Origin: Chloroflexota bacterium
GTDB lineage: Bacteria; Chloroflexota; Anaerolineae; Anaerolineales; Villigracilaceae
Assembly: GCA_016234535.1 (NCBI GenBank)
Contig: JACRBH010000158.1
Location: forward strand, 1 to 54,825
Reading direction: 5' to 3'
DNA length: 54,825 nucleotides
Below the pieces are notes generated by a model, which saw only the letters and a program-made list of their open reading frames with translations, had not been told where the DNA came from and did no database searches. Shown here piece after piece: positions 16,038 through 23,325 of the stretch (its first letter is position 1; every line of letters begins with the position of its first letter). The translations under genes and the position numbers were made by a program.

Positions 16038-16475
16038 TTACTCAAACGAAAGATTCTGTTCTTCCATAAACTTCTGATACGCCGCCACAGCTGCTTCACC
16101 CTGCGCCAGTGACGCGCTTTCGCCGGCCCAATCCGCCGGCTTGACGCGCACAAACCAGCCTGCACCATACGGGTCTTCATTGAGCAGCGCGGGTTTTGCT
16201 TTCACCGCTTCGTTCACTTCAACGATCTCACCCGTGATCGGCGAAGTGACAGGTCCCACCCACTTGCCGCTTTCCAAAGTCCCCGCGCCTTTGCCTTTTT
16301 GCACGGCACGCCCAACATCTTTTGGCGTGGCGGTCAAAATACCTCGCGCCAAATGCTGCGCCACATCGGTGATCCCAATCGTCACCGTGCCATCTGCCTC
16401 GGGCCGCGCCCACGCATGTTTCTCCACCCAATAGTAGCGGTCTTCAGGAATATTGCATCCACGAACTGTTGCCAT
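16038..16475 (-). CDS. Lipoate-binding GcvH-like protein (LbpA-like), first copy
   Basis: 145 residues from ATG at 16475 (GGAGAATA upstream; an in-frame ATG 30 bases earlier lacks a site). Motifs: YYWVEKHAWARPE, TIGITDVAQHLARGI, and lipoylation site GTLESGKWVGPVTSPITGEI, then DPYGAGWFVRVKP. The tail EEQNLSFE lacks the cysteines seen in the second copy. It should be modified by the ligase encoded at 12647. Glycine cleavage H protein is the main alternative, but no gcvT/gcvP genes are present and the neighbours are Hdr-, SQR- and Etf-like. Confidence 0.9.
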   Translation of the reverse strand: MATVRGCNIPEDRYYWVEKHAWARPEADGTVTIGITDVAQHLARGILTATPKDVGRAVQKGKGAGTLESGKWVGPVTSPITGEIVEVNEAVKAKPALLNEDPYGAGWFVRVKPADWAGESASLAQGEAAVAAYQKFMEEQNLSFE

Positions 16476-16539
16476 ATTATTCTCCTTATTTTTGTACCGC
16501 GACATTTATGTCGCCGCCAGCCGCGACTTGAAAGTCGCG

Positions 16540-16815
16540 CTACTGACCATGTTCTCCCTGCAAGTGATACAGGAGTAAATCAAAAACAACCATCCGAATC
16601 TCATACTCATATTCTGACACAAAACTCGGATCACGGCGCGCTTTCTTTGTGACCTGTTCATAAGTATCGCCGCACACCGGACACGTCACGATAAAAAACG
16701 TATGACCCGTAAACTCATCCACTCGTACGCCCAAAGTATCACCATGATGATCTGCAAGGTGATTATGAACCTCAGACCTTTTTCCTTGATACTCGCAATA
16801 CGGACATTTCCACAT
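16540..16815 (-). CDS. Small two-zinc-finger protein in the sulfur cluster
   Basis: 91 residues, all in one operon run. The N-terminus has a C2H2-like finger, CPYCEYQGKRSEVHNHLADH, and the middle a CPVCGDTYEQVT half-motif; the C-terminal part VFDLLLYHLQGEHGQ is helical. I do not recognise a named family. Its position between the EMO-like gene and the first lipoate-binding protein is consistent with a cluster-specific accessory or regulatory protein, but nothing in the sequence gives a function. Confidence 0.75.
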   Translation of the reverse strand: MWKCPYCEYQGKRSEVHNHLADHHGDTLGVRVDEFTGHTFFIVTCPVCGDTYEQVTKKARRDPSFVSEYEYEIRMVVFDLLLYHLQGEHGQ

Positions 16816-16870
16816 CGTTGAGACTATTCGACTACCTGACTTTGAACTACGCGACTACTTCGCTTCTCTC

Positions 16871-18949
16871 TTAACTGGCAACTGCTTCCGCTTCGAGGGG
16901 CATTTCCACCCCGACAGCTTCCGCGATCAACTGAATCAAATCGCGGACTTCGATTTTGCCTTCATTGCCAGTTGTCTTAACCGCATCCGAATACATAATC
17001 ATATCTTTCGGGCAGGTAACGATAAAAAGCTGCTTCTTGTCATTTGGATTTTTCTCAAAGGTGGTCAACGCTTCCTTGATTCGATTCTCCGCAGGGCGCT
17101 CACCAGGCGCGACCTTGCCCATCCAAATCTGTCCGCCGCCAGCGCCGCAACAAAATGAATTTTCGCAGTTGCGCGGCATCTCGTTAAATTCCACGCCGAG
17201 CATTTGCAAAATCCTGCGCGGAGCAGAGAATCCGCCGTTGTAGCGTCCGAGATAACATGGGTCATGATATGTGACCTTGTATCCAGAAAGCGGATTCTTC
17301 ACAGTCAACTTGCCTTCTTCAAACAGTTTCGCCATAACCGCCGTGTAATGCTTCACTTCAAACTTGCCGCCAAACTGTGGGTACTCATTCTTTAGTGTGT
17401 TGAATGAGTGCGGGTCAGTGGTGACGATTTGCTTGAACTGCGCCTTGCCAAAGGATTGAAGATTCTGCTCGACCAACTGCTCGAACAATCCTTCTTCGCC
17501 GACGCGGCGCACGTCATTGCCCGCGTTGTTTTCATTTTGATACATGATCCCAAAATCAAAACCTGCCTGCTGGAATATGCGCGCGACCATTTTGGTGTTC
17601 GGCACGACACGCTCATCGAAGGAAGCGGTGTCACCCACGAACCAGAGATTTTCCACGGGCTCTTCGGTGGCGTTCTTGACGGGAAATTCCATCTCCTTTG
17701 CCCAACGTCCGCGCAGACGTTTGCCTTTGCTCATCCAATTGCCGTTGGTGGCAAGGGACTGCAATGCATTCTGCACGCCGCTGTCAATTTCGCCGCCGTC
17801 AATTAATAAGCGGCGGCGAATGTCAATGATGTCAGCCATTGGCTCGTTGCCAACGGGACAGATACTGACACAAGCGTGACAAGTTGTGCAGGACCAAACT
17901 GCCTCAGCGGAGATGACTGTCTCAGTAAGCGGAAGCAGCAATCGGTCGGGGTGTGAACCGAAGGTCGCCTCTTTGATGAGATAACGCTTGTTCACTTCCA
18001 ATGCCGAAGGCGAGAGCGGGCGTCCATAAAAATTCGCAGGGCAGACATCCTGACAGCGATTGCATTGCACGCAGGCATAGGAATCCAAAACGCGCTTCCA
18101 TGAAAGGTCGTGCAGAAATTTTGCACCGGGGTCAAGTTTCGTTCCAGCGGGAACGGCGGGGTCGAGAAGTCCGCGCGGATTTTGTTTGGCAAGCCCAAGA
18201 TTGACAGGGCCAACGGTGAAGTGTGTGTGCTTGCTGCGCGTAATGTAGGGGAGGATGTAAAGCACCCAGCCAATGCTCACCCACCACGCAACATGAATGC
18301 CCGTTTGCGAAGCGCCAAAAATATTCGAAAGAAAACTTGCGATTGGCATAAACGGGTCGGCGCCATCGGTAAGGCGAAATGCCTGGCCCAACAAACGCGC
18401 CGCGACGTGCATGATGACGAATACACCCACAGTCAAAGAATCTTTTGCCTGCCCGCCCGCAAGAATTTTTGGATTCAACATAACATTGTCACGATAGGTC
18501 AGGCGTTTGTCTTTGACGATGAATCGCCGCGCCATCATCACTGTGATACTGAAGAGAAGCGCCCCGCTCATCACATCTGCGATGAGGTTGAAGGCGTTGA
18601 TGACTCCCGCAGGCAGGAAAGTGAATGCAAAATTCCTGCCGCCATAAACCAGATCGAAGCCTGGGATGAATCCTTCGAGCACATCCACAAGATTGACGAA
18701 GGCATAGGTGATGAGACCGAAGAACAGCCCAAGATGAATCGCGCTCAAAACCTTGCGCGCCTTGAAGATGGTCTGTTGAAGCAGAACCATCACGCCCGCC
18801 CTGAGCAGACTCGCGGGGACGTTCTTCAACTCAGGCGCAGGCCGCCCCCTGCGAACCGAGTCGATGATGGTTTTGAATCCATGAACCGTGAATCCCGCCG
18901 AAATCAACGCCAACAGTACAAAGATGATTTTTTCAATCAATGTTAGCAA
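16871..18949 (-). CDS. Membrane-bound EMO/HdrDE-like FeS oxidoreductase (Etf:quinone link)
   Basis: 692 residues, TTG start at 18949 with GGGAGGG about 8 bases upstream. N-terminal ~1-260 is membrane-embedded with six or so helices (NarI-like cytochrome b fold, several His), followed by two [4Fe-4S] motifs CVQCNRCQDVCP and CTTCHACVSICP, and a C-terminal CCG (HdrB/HdrD-like) domain with DPCYLGRYNGGF, SFCCGAGGG and a final VTCPKD. This is the layout of Etf-dependent membrane oxidoreductases (EMO) that take electrons from EtfAB and reduce menaquinone. It follows etfA directly. The second half is clearly related to the 425-residue protein at 21143. Confidence 0.87.
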   Translation of the reverse strand: MLTLIEKIIFVLLALISAGFTVHGFKTIIDSVRRGRPAPELKNVPASLLRAGVMVLLQQTIFKARKVLSAIHLGLFFGLITYAFVNLVDVLEGFIPGFDLVYGGRNFAFTFLPAGVINAFNLIADVMSGALLFSITVMMARRFIVKDKRLTYRDNVMLNPKILAGGQAKDSLTVGVFVIMHVAARLLGQAFRLTDGADPFMPIASFLSNIFGASQTGIHVAWWVSIGWVLYILPYITRSKHTHFTVGPVNLGLAKQNPRGLLDPAVPAGTKLDPGAKFLHDLSWKRVLDSYACVQCNRCQDVCPANFYGRPLSPSALEVNKRYLIKEATFGSHPDRLLLPLTETVISAEAVWSCTTCHACVSICPVGNEPMADIIDIRRRLLIDGGEIDSGVQNALQSLATNGNWMSKGKRLRGRWAKEMEFPVKNATEEPVENLWFVGDTASFDERVVPNTKMVARIFQQAGFDFGIMYQNENNAGNDVRRVGEEGLFEQLVEQNLQSFGKAQFKQIVTTDPHSFNTLKNEYPQFGGKFEVKHYTAVMAKLFEEGKLTVKNPLSGYKVTYHDPCYLGRYNGGFSAPRRILQMLGVEFNEMPRNCENSFCCGAGGGQIWMGKVAPGERPAENRIKEALTTFEKNPNDKKQLFIVTCPKDMIMYSDAVKTTGNEGKIEVRDLIQLIAEAVGVEMPLEAEAVAS

Positions 18950-18971
18950 CGTACCCTCCCGAAAACTGTTT

Positions 18972-19070
18972 CGTCATTGCGAGCCGCGCTCTTGTTCTTT
19001 GCGGCGAAGCAATCTCCAAGCGTGCCAGGAGATTGCTTCGGGCGGAAGAGCACCGCTCTCGCAATGACGG
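18972..19070. repeat. Family B palindromic repeat, copy 2
   Basis: CGTCATTGCGAGCCGCGCTC ... CTCTCGCAATGACGG with inner GAAGCAATCTCC / GGAGATTGCTTC. It fills the etfA-EMO spacer. Confidence 0.8.
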
Positions 19071-19072
19071 AA

Positions 19073-20011
19073 TTAAAGTAACTCCAACATCGCTTCCGCA
19101 ACTTCAAACAGATCCGCCGTCGCGCCGTAATGCGCCACGTTGAAGATCGGCGCTTTCTTATCGGTGTTAATGGCAATGATCAACTCGGCGCTTTTCATAC
19201 CTTCAAGATGTTCTGGCGCGCCAGAAATACCGAGCATGAGATACAACTTCGGCTTGACCTTCAAGCCCGACTTGCCAACCTGACGAGTGCGCGGCAGCCA
19301 ACCCGCATCCACCACGGGGCGGGAGGAAGATACCGTTGCCCCGAGTTTGCCCGCCAACTCTTCAGCGAGTTCCACGTTATCCTTGCTGCCAATGCCGCGT
19401 CCAATCGAAACCAATTTTGTTTGCGCGGTAATATCCACATCGCCCGCCGCAGGTTTAATCGCTTCGACAAATTTTGTTTTCAATCCATCCAGTGCAACGG
19501 GAGAAGCCATCGTCGTCGCGGCAGTAGAACCCTGCCCCGCTTCGACAGGGAACGAACCAGCCAACACAGCCGCAATTGCCATGTCGCCTTCGGGCGCAAC
19601 ATCCGCGCTCATTTTGCCGCCGTACGCCTGGCAGCTCATGGTCAAATCCGCACCGATGTTTTTCACATACGCCGCGCATGGAACGCCAAGTCGCGCCGAA
19701 AGCCATGCGGCTAAATCCATGCCTGTGGCTGTCCAGCCAAACATCACCAGCCGCGGAGATTTATCCTTAACCAGCGCTTCGATCACTTTGCCGTACGCTT
19801 CGGGATTGAACTGACTCAGCGCCGTGTCATCAACTTGAATTGTTGAATCAGAAGCAAATACATTGGACGCAGTCCCGCTTCCGACTACGACCGCAACTGC
19901 CTGCCCGCCCAAAGCGGATGCCAACTCTTTGGCTTTTCCCACCAACTCAAACGACACATCGGAAAATTTTCCGTCCATGTGCTCGGTGATTACGAAAATA
20001 TCATTGCTCAT
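19073..20011 (-). CDS. etfA: Electron transfer flavoprotein, alpha subunit
   Basis: 312 residues. The C-terminal FAD domain is canonical: SIGRGIGSKDNVELAEELAG, then SSRPVVDAGWLPRTRQVGKSG (the RxxVDxGW-type motif), YLMLGISGAPEHLEGM and IIAINTDKKAPIFNVAHYG. The N-terminal domain is an alpha/beta fold shared with EtfB. With EtfB it forms a soluble FAD carrier that takes electrons from the Hdr-like complex and gives them to the membrane EMO-like protein. Start ATG at 20011 with AGGAGA upstream. In several sHdr-type clusters EtfAB genes are present in the same order (established knowledge as I recall it). Confidence 0.95.
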   Translation of the reverse strand: MSNDIFVITEHMDGKFSDVSFELVGKAKELASALGGQAVAVVVGSGTASNVFASDSTIQVDDTALSQFNPEAYGKVIEALVKDKSPRLVMFGWTATGMDLAAWLSARLGVPCAAYVKNIGADLTMSCQAYGGKMSADVAPEGDMAIAAVLAGSFPVEAGQGSTAATTMASPVALDGLKTKFVEAIKPAAGDVDITAQTKLVSIGRGIGSKDNVELAEELAGKLGATVSSSRPVVDAGWLPRTRQVGKSGLKVKPKLYLMLGISGAPEHLEGMKSAELIIAINTDKKAPIFNVAHYGATADLFEVAEAMLELL

Positions 20012-20028
20012 GTTTATCTCCTGTTTCT

Positions 20029-20141
20029 CTACCGTACATTTTAGAATCTGGACGCTGATGAACGCAGAAAACGCAGATTTTTTTCTTTTTATCAGCGAAA
20101 ATCAGCGTTTTTCAGCGTCCAAAAAGGGTTTTGTACGGTAG
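20029..20141. repeat. Inverted-repeat element with CTACCGTAC / GTACGGTAG ends
   Basis: Perfect 9-bp terminal inverted repeats enclose a second imperfect pair (CTGGACGCTGAT against ATCAGCG..CAGCGTCC). The word TCTCCTGTT occurs just outside both ends, so the ribosome-binding region of etfA may have been duplicated on insertion. It lies between etfB and etfA. Confidence 0.65.
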
Positions 20142-20159
20142 TGAATCTCCTGTTATATG

Positions 20160-20251
20160 TCATTGCGAGGAGGGTGTTCTTCCCGACGAAGCAATCTCAT
20201 CATCGTAGAGATTGCTTCGGGCAAAGAACAAGAGCGCCCTCGCAATGACGG
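20160..20251. repeat. Family B palindromic repeat, copy 3
   Basis: TCATTGCGAGGAGGGTGTTC ... GCGCCCTCGCAATGACGG, inner GAAGCAATCTC / GAGATTGCTTC. Located in the etfB-etfA spacer next to the element at 20029. Confidence 0.8.
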
Positions 20252-20253
20252 AA

Positions 20254-21009
20254 TTAAGCGAGTCCCTTGCTCTTCAACAACTCCACGATCTTCTTCGCCA
20301 CATCTTTCGACGAGCCTTCGATCATCTCGGCGTGACCAGTCACCACAGGCGGAGCCATCTTCTTGAAAGTTAATCCTGAACCGGCGTCGCCTGACGGCGC
20401 GACCTTTTCAATTGTCGCAGTCTGAGCGACTTGTCGCACCTTGCTCACAGGCGCATAACGCGGCGGCTTGGTGGACGCCTGCACGCCGACCACCATCGGC
20501 AAACTTACAGAATACTTCGCGCCGACACCGCCTGCAAATTCCTTGTTGACCGTTGCCGAGTCACCCGCCACTTCCACCGAACTGACTCCGCCGATATACG
20601 GCATATCGAGATGCGCAGCGATCATCGGTCCGATCTGACCATCGAGATCATTCGAAGCCTGCACGCCCGCAAAAACCATATCCGCTGACATGCCCTTGAT
20701 CGCTTCCGCCAGCCATTTGGCTTGTTGATGTGAATCTGCGGCGGGGTCATCGCCCGTTATCTTCACGGCTTTATCCGCGCCTTTGGCAAGCGCGAGATGG
20801 AGGACGCCATCGAGTTCCCCGATCATGTCCACCCCAACGACGGTCACCGTCCCTCCGACAGCTTCCTTCACCAGCACCGCCTGCTCGATGGACTGCTCAT
20901 CGAATTCGTTGAGCACGAAATCCACCGAGTCAAAGTCCACGTTATTGCCTTTGACGGGCAGGTCATCCGCAATGCTGGGGATGTGTTTGATTGCTACGAC
21001 AATGTTCAT
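20254..21009 (-). CDS. etfB: Electron transfer flavoprotein, beta subunit
   Basis: 251 residues. Typical EtfB features: N-terminal MNIVVAIKHIPSIADDLPV, FVLNEFDEQSIEQAVLVKEA, and the central AMP/flavin-binding region MVFAGVQASNDLDGQIGPMI. Start ATG at 21009 with GGAGATTTC upstream. Transcribed before etfA and after the fused HdrC/B-like gene. Pairing with EtfA makes a one-FAD electron carrier; whether it bifurcates cannot be decided from this sequence by eye. Confidence 0.95.
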   Translation of the reverse strand: MNIVVAIKHIPSIADDLPVKGNNVDFDSVDFVLNEFDEQSIEQAVLVKEAVGGTVTVVGVDMIGELDGVLHLALAKGADKAVKITGDDPAADSHQQAKWLAEAIKGMSADMVFAGVQASNDLDGQIGPMIAAHLDMPYIGGVSSVEVAGDSATVNKEFAGGVGAKYSVSLPMVVGVQASTKPPRYAPVSKVRQVAQTATIEKVAPSGDAGSGLTFKKMAPPVVTGHAEMIEGSSKDVAKKIVELLKSKGLA

Positions 21010-21034
21010 TCAGAAATCTCCTTCAATTTATTCC

Positions 21035-21132
21035 CGTCATTGCGAGCCGCGCTCTTGTTCTTTGCGGCGAAGCAATCCCCTGGCAAGCTTGGAGATTGCT
21101 TCGGGCGGAAGAGCACCGCCCTCGCAATGACG
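21035..21132. repeat. Family B palindromic repeat, copy 4
   Basis: CGTCATTGCGAGCCGCGCTC ... CCCTCGCAATGACGG with inner GAAGCAATCC / GGAGATTGCTTC. Located between the fused HdrC/B-like gene and etfB, nearly identical to copy 2. Confidence 0.8.
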
Positions 21133-21142
21133 GAATAGTTAT

Positions 21143-22420
21143 TTACTCGCCTCTCATCGACTTATCTAAAAGTTCCAAAATATCCAGCACATCCACATGC
21201 TCATTGCCCGTGGACTTGACCGCGTCTGCGAAGCGCGAGACTTCGAACGGGCAAGCCACTGCCAGCACATCCGCGCCTGTGGACGCGGCCTCCATCGCGC
21301 GTTTTTCGGAGAGGCGCATGGTGGTGTGCTTGGCTGTGAACGAGTCCATCCACATGCCGCCGCCACCGCCGCCGCAGCAATATCCGTTCTCGCGGTTGCG
21401 CTGCATTTCAACCAATTCCACGCCGGGGATGGCTTCGAGTAATTTGCGCGGGGCTTCGTATTCGCCGTTGTGACGTCCCAAATAACATGGGTCGTGATAG
21501 GTCACTTTTACATTGACTTCATGTTTGAGCAGCTCCTTGAGTTGGTCAAGGTGGCGGGCAAGGAAGGTTGTGTAGTGAATCACAGGTCGGTCAAAGCCAT
21601 ATTTGGGATAGACATTCTTGAAGGCGTTGAGTTCATGCGGACCTGTGACAACCATTTCCTTCCATTCATAATTATTGAAGGTGGCGATGTTGCTTTCCGC
21701 CATCATTTCAAAGAGACCTTTTTCGCCAGCAAGGCGCTGCGAGTCGGCATCGTCTTTTTCTTCCTTTCCCAGAATCGCAAAATCAATTCCCAGCGCGGAG
21801 AAGATGCGCGCCGCCGCCGAAGCCGCGTCAATGCCGCGCGGATGATAGGACGGATACGAGCCGACATACCAAAGCACATCCACAGGACGCGCTAAATCTT
21901 TGATGATGGGAATTTCCACGCCCGCGTCTTTAATCCACGCGTCGCGTTTGCGCTGGGGCTGTCCAAGCGGATTGCCCGACTTGGCGGTATTCTCAAACGC
22001 CTGCTGTAATTCCGCAGGGACGAACTTGCCTTGCAGAATTGCTTCTTCGCGCGCGGCGGGCATGATCTTGATCATGTCCACTTCTTTGGGACAAACGCGC
22101 AGGCAGTTTTTGCAGGTGGTGCAAAGCCAGAGTTCAGGCGCTTCGGTCAAGTCCATGCCGGTTTGGGCATAACGATACAGTTTGCGCGGACCATAATTGC
22201 CGACAATATCCACTGGACAGACGGAGACACACTTGGCGCATTGATAACAATTTGCAAATGATTCCGCGTTTGGCAGGTCGGCAATTTTTTCGATGAGTTC
22301 AGGCGTGTATTCTGTGATCACACGCTGTTCGAACATGCGGTTCCAGTGACCGGAAATATCCACGCCGTCTACTACGGCATGTTCTTTTTCTACAAATTTT
22401 GCTTTGATCGGACCAGCCAT
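21143..22420 (-). CDS. Fused HdrC-HdrB-like protein (HdrB3-like / HdrD-like)
   Basis: 425 residues, soluble. N-terminal ferredoxin part with CYQCAKCVSVCP and CTTCKNCLRVCP; then two CCG-type halves, the second with DPCYLGRHNGEY, GYCCGGGGGGMW and AVACPFEV. This is the HdrD layout (HdrC fused to HdrB) without membrane segments. In Etf-containing sHdr clusters a comparable protein (HdrB3) lies next to etfAB and probably hands electrons to Etf. Start ATG at 22420 with GGAGACC upstream. A run of seven glycines follows CC (GGGGGG), which is normal for this motif. Closely related to the C-terminal half of the EMO-like protein, indicating an old duplication. Confidence 0.87.
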   Translation of the reverse strand: MAGPIKAKFVEKEHAVVDGVDISGHWNRMFEQRVITEYTPELIEKIADLPNAESFANCYQCAKCVSVCPVDIVGNYGPRKLYRYAQTGMDLTEAPELWLCTTCKNCLRVCPKEVDMIKIMPAAREEAILQGKFVPAELQQAFENTAKSGNPLGQPQRKRDAWIKDAGVEIPIIKDLARPVDVLWYVGSYPSYHPRGIDAASAAARIFSALGIDFAILGKEEKDDADSQRLAGEKGLFEMMAESNIATFNNYEWKEMVVTGPHELNAFKNVYPKYGFDRPVIHYTTFLARHLDQLKELLKHEVNVKVTYHDPCYLGRHNGEYEAPRKLLEAIPGVELVEMQRNRENGYCCGGGGGGMWMDSFTAKHTTMRLSEKRAMEAASTGADVLAVACPFEVSRFADAVKSTGNEHVDVLDILELLDKSMRGE

Positions 22421-22448
22421 AAATTATGGTCTCCTGTTTTATTTTTTT

Positions 22449-22500
22449 GCGTAGGGGACGTTCTCTAACGTCCGTCGGCGTGAGAGAACGCCGACTACGC
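22449..22500. repeat. GTAG-type REP pair overlapping a stop codon
   Basis: GCGTAGGGGACGTTCTCTAA (GTAG + GGACG..CGTCC hairpin) followed by inverted GGCGTGAGAGAACGCC and GACTACGC. The right-hand GTAG supplies the TAG stop codon (CTA at 22495-22497) of the 265-aa gene. Confidence 0.8.
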
Positions 22501-23292
22501 GCCGCTCTTCTTCAACCCAAGCAGTTTCCTTGCCATGTTCGGGAGCGAAGGTAATAAATTATTGAACTCGCGGCTCAATCTCCAGCTTGTTGTGCCGAAA
22601 AGATAGACGTTATACGCACATGCCAGAAATGCGCTGTTGGCGAAGGGCGCTCTTTTTTCATTGCTGACCAACTCGTCTGACCACAGGCCTGTGCCTTCGG
22701 CGAATTTCATGCTCATGGCAGTGACTGAGCCGACTCGCGCGTATCCATCGGCAAAATTTTCTGCAAGCAGGTTGTGTGTGCTGCCTGCTAACAATGGAAG
22801 AATGCCTGTGGCTGTGGTTGGATCCCAGAGCCAGCGCGTCCACAGCCAATTGTCTTTAGGTGAGGTGTAATGTAAAAGACCAGTGGCGAGTTCCATGGCA
22901 AGGCGTGTATCGAGCGCATTTAGTTTTTCGACAAAGATCGCCACACGGACAGGCGCGGGCATTTCAGTAATTAGTAATTCTGTAATTAACTTGTGGTCGC
23001 CGTGATTAAAGTAATCGGTAAGCGCGCGCGCGTTCGCTTTAGTGTGGGTGACGGCGGCAGCGATGTCAGCGAAGGAAGATGTCAACGAAGCAGAGTCAAC
23101 TTGCAGATTAAGGAAGAGGCGTTCATGTCGAGCGGATAATTCGTCAGCGATGGAAATCACATCATCCGCAGTAACTTGAGAGAGCGCTTCTTCCAGCGTC
23201 TCCTGTAAAACGGGATCGTCTGGTCCCGTTCTTTGTTTGAGGATGTGACTCGGCTGCTGAGGCTGCATGTTCACCTGTACCGCAACGTTCAT
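22495..23292 (-). CDS. Unrecognised 265-aa protein between HdrA-like and fused HdrC/B-like genes
   Basis: 265 residues from the ATG at 23292 (an in-frame start 15 bases earlier is possible; no strong ribosome-binding site). Apparently soluble and mostly helical: PVLQETLEEALSQVTADDVI, SIADELSARHERLFLNLQVD, then WLWTRWLWDPTTATGILPLL and YNVYLFGTTSWRLSREF near the C-terminus. No cysteine cluster motif. I cannot name a family. Its place directly after hdrA matches the hypothetical gene that accompanies hdrC1B1A in sHdr clusters; equivalence is inference. The region KLITELLITEMP is encoded by a TAATTA-type simple repeat (22965-22990) like that between genes at 12616. Confidence 0.8.
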   Translation of the reverse strand: MNVAVQVNMQPQQPSHILKQRTGPDDPVLQETLEEALSQVTADDVISIADELSARHERLFLNLQVDSASLTSSFADIAAAVTHTKANARALTDYFNHGDHKLITELLITEMPAPVRVAIFVEKLNALDTRLAMELATGLLHYTSPKDNWLWTRWLWDPTTATGILPLLAGSTHNLLAENFADGYARVGSVTAMSMKFAEGTGLWSDELVSNEKRAPFANSAFLACAYNVYLFGTTSWRLSREFNNLLPSLPNMARKLLGLKKSGA

Positions 23293-23325
23293 GTTGCGAA
23301 GGCGCAAGATAAATCTTGCGGTACG

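Noticed and set aside
13851..16475. Glycine cleavage H proteins
   Set aside because: No gcvT or gcvP genes nearby, two divergent copies are present, and the neighbours are Hdr-, Etf- and SQR-like.
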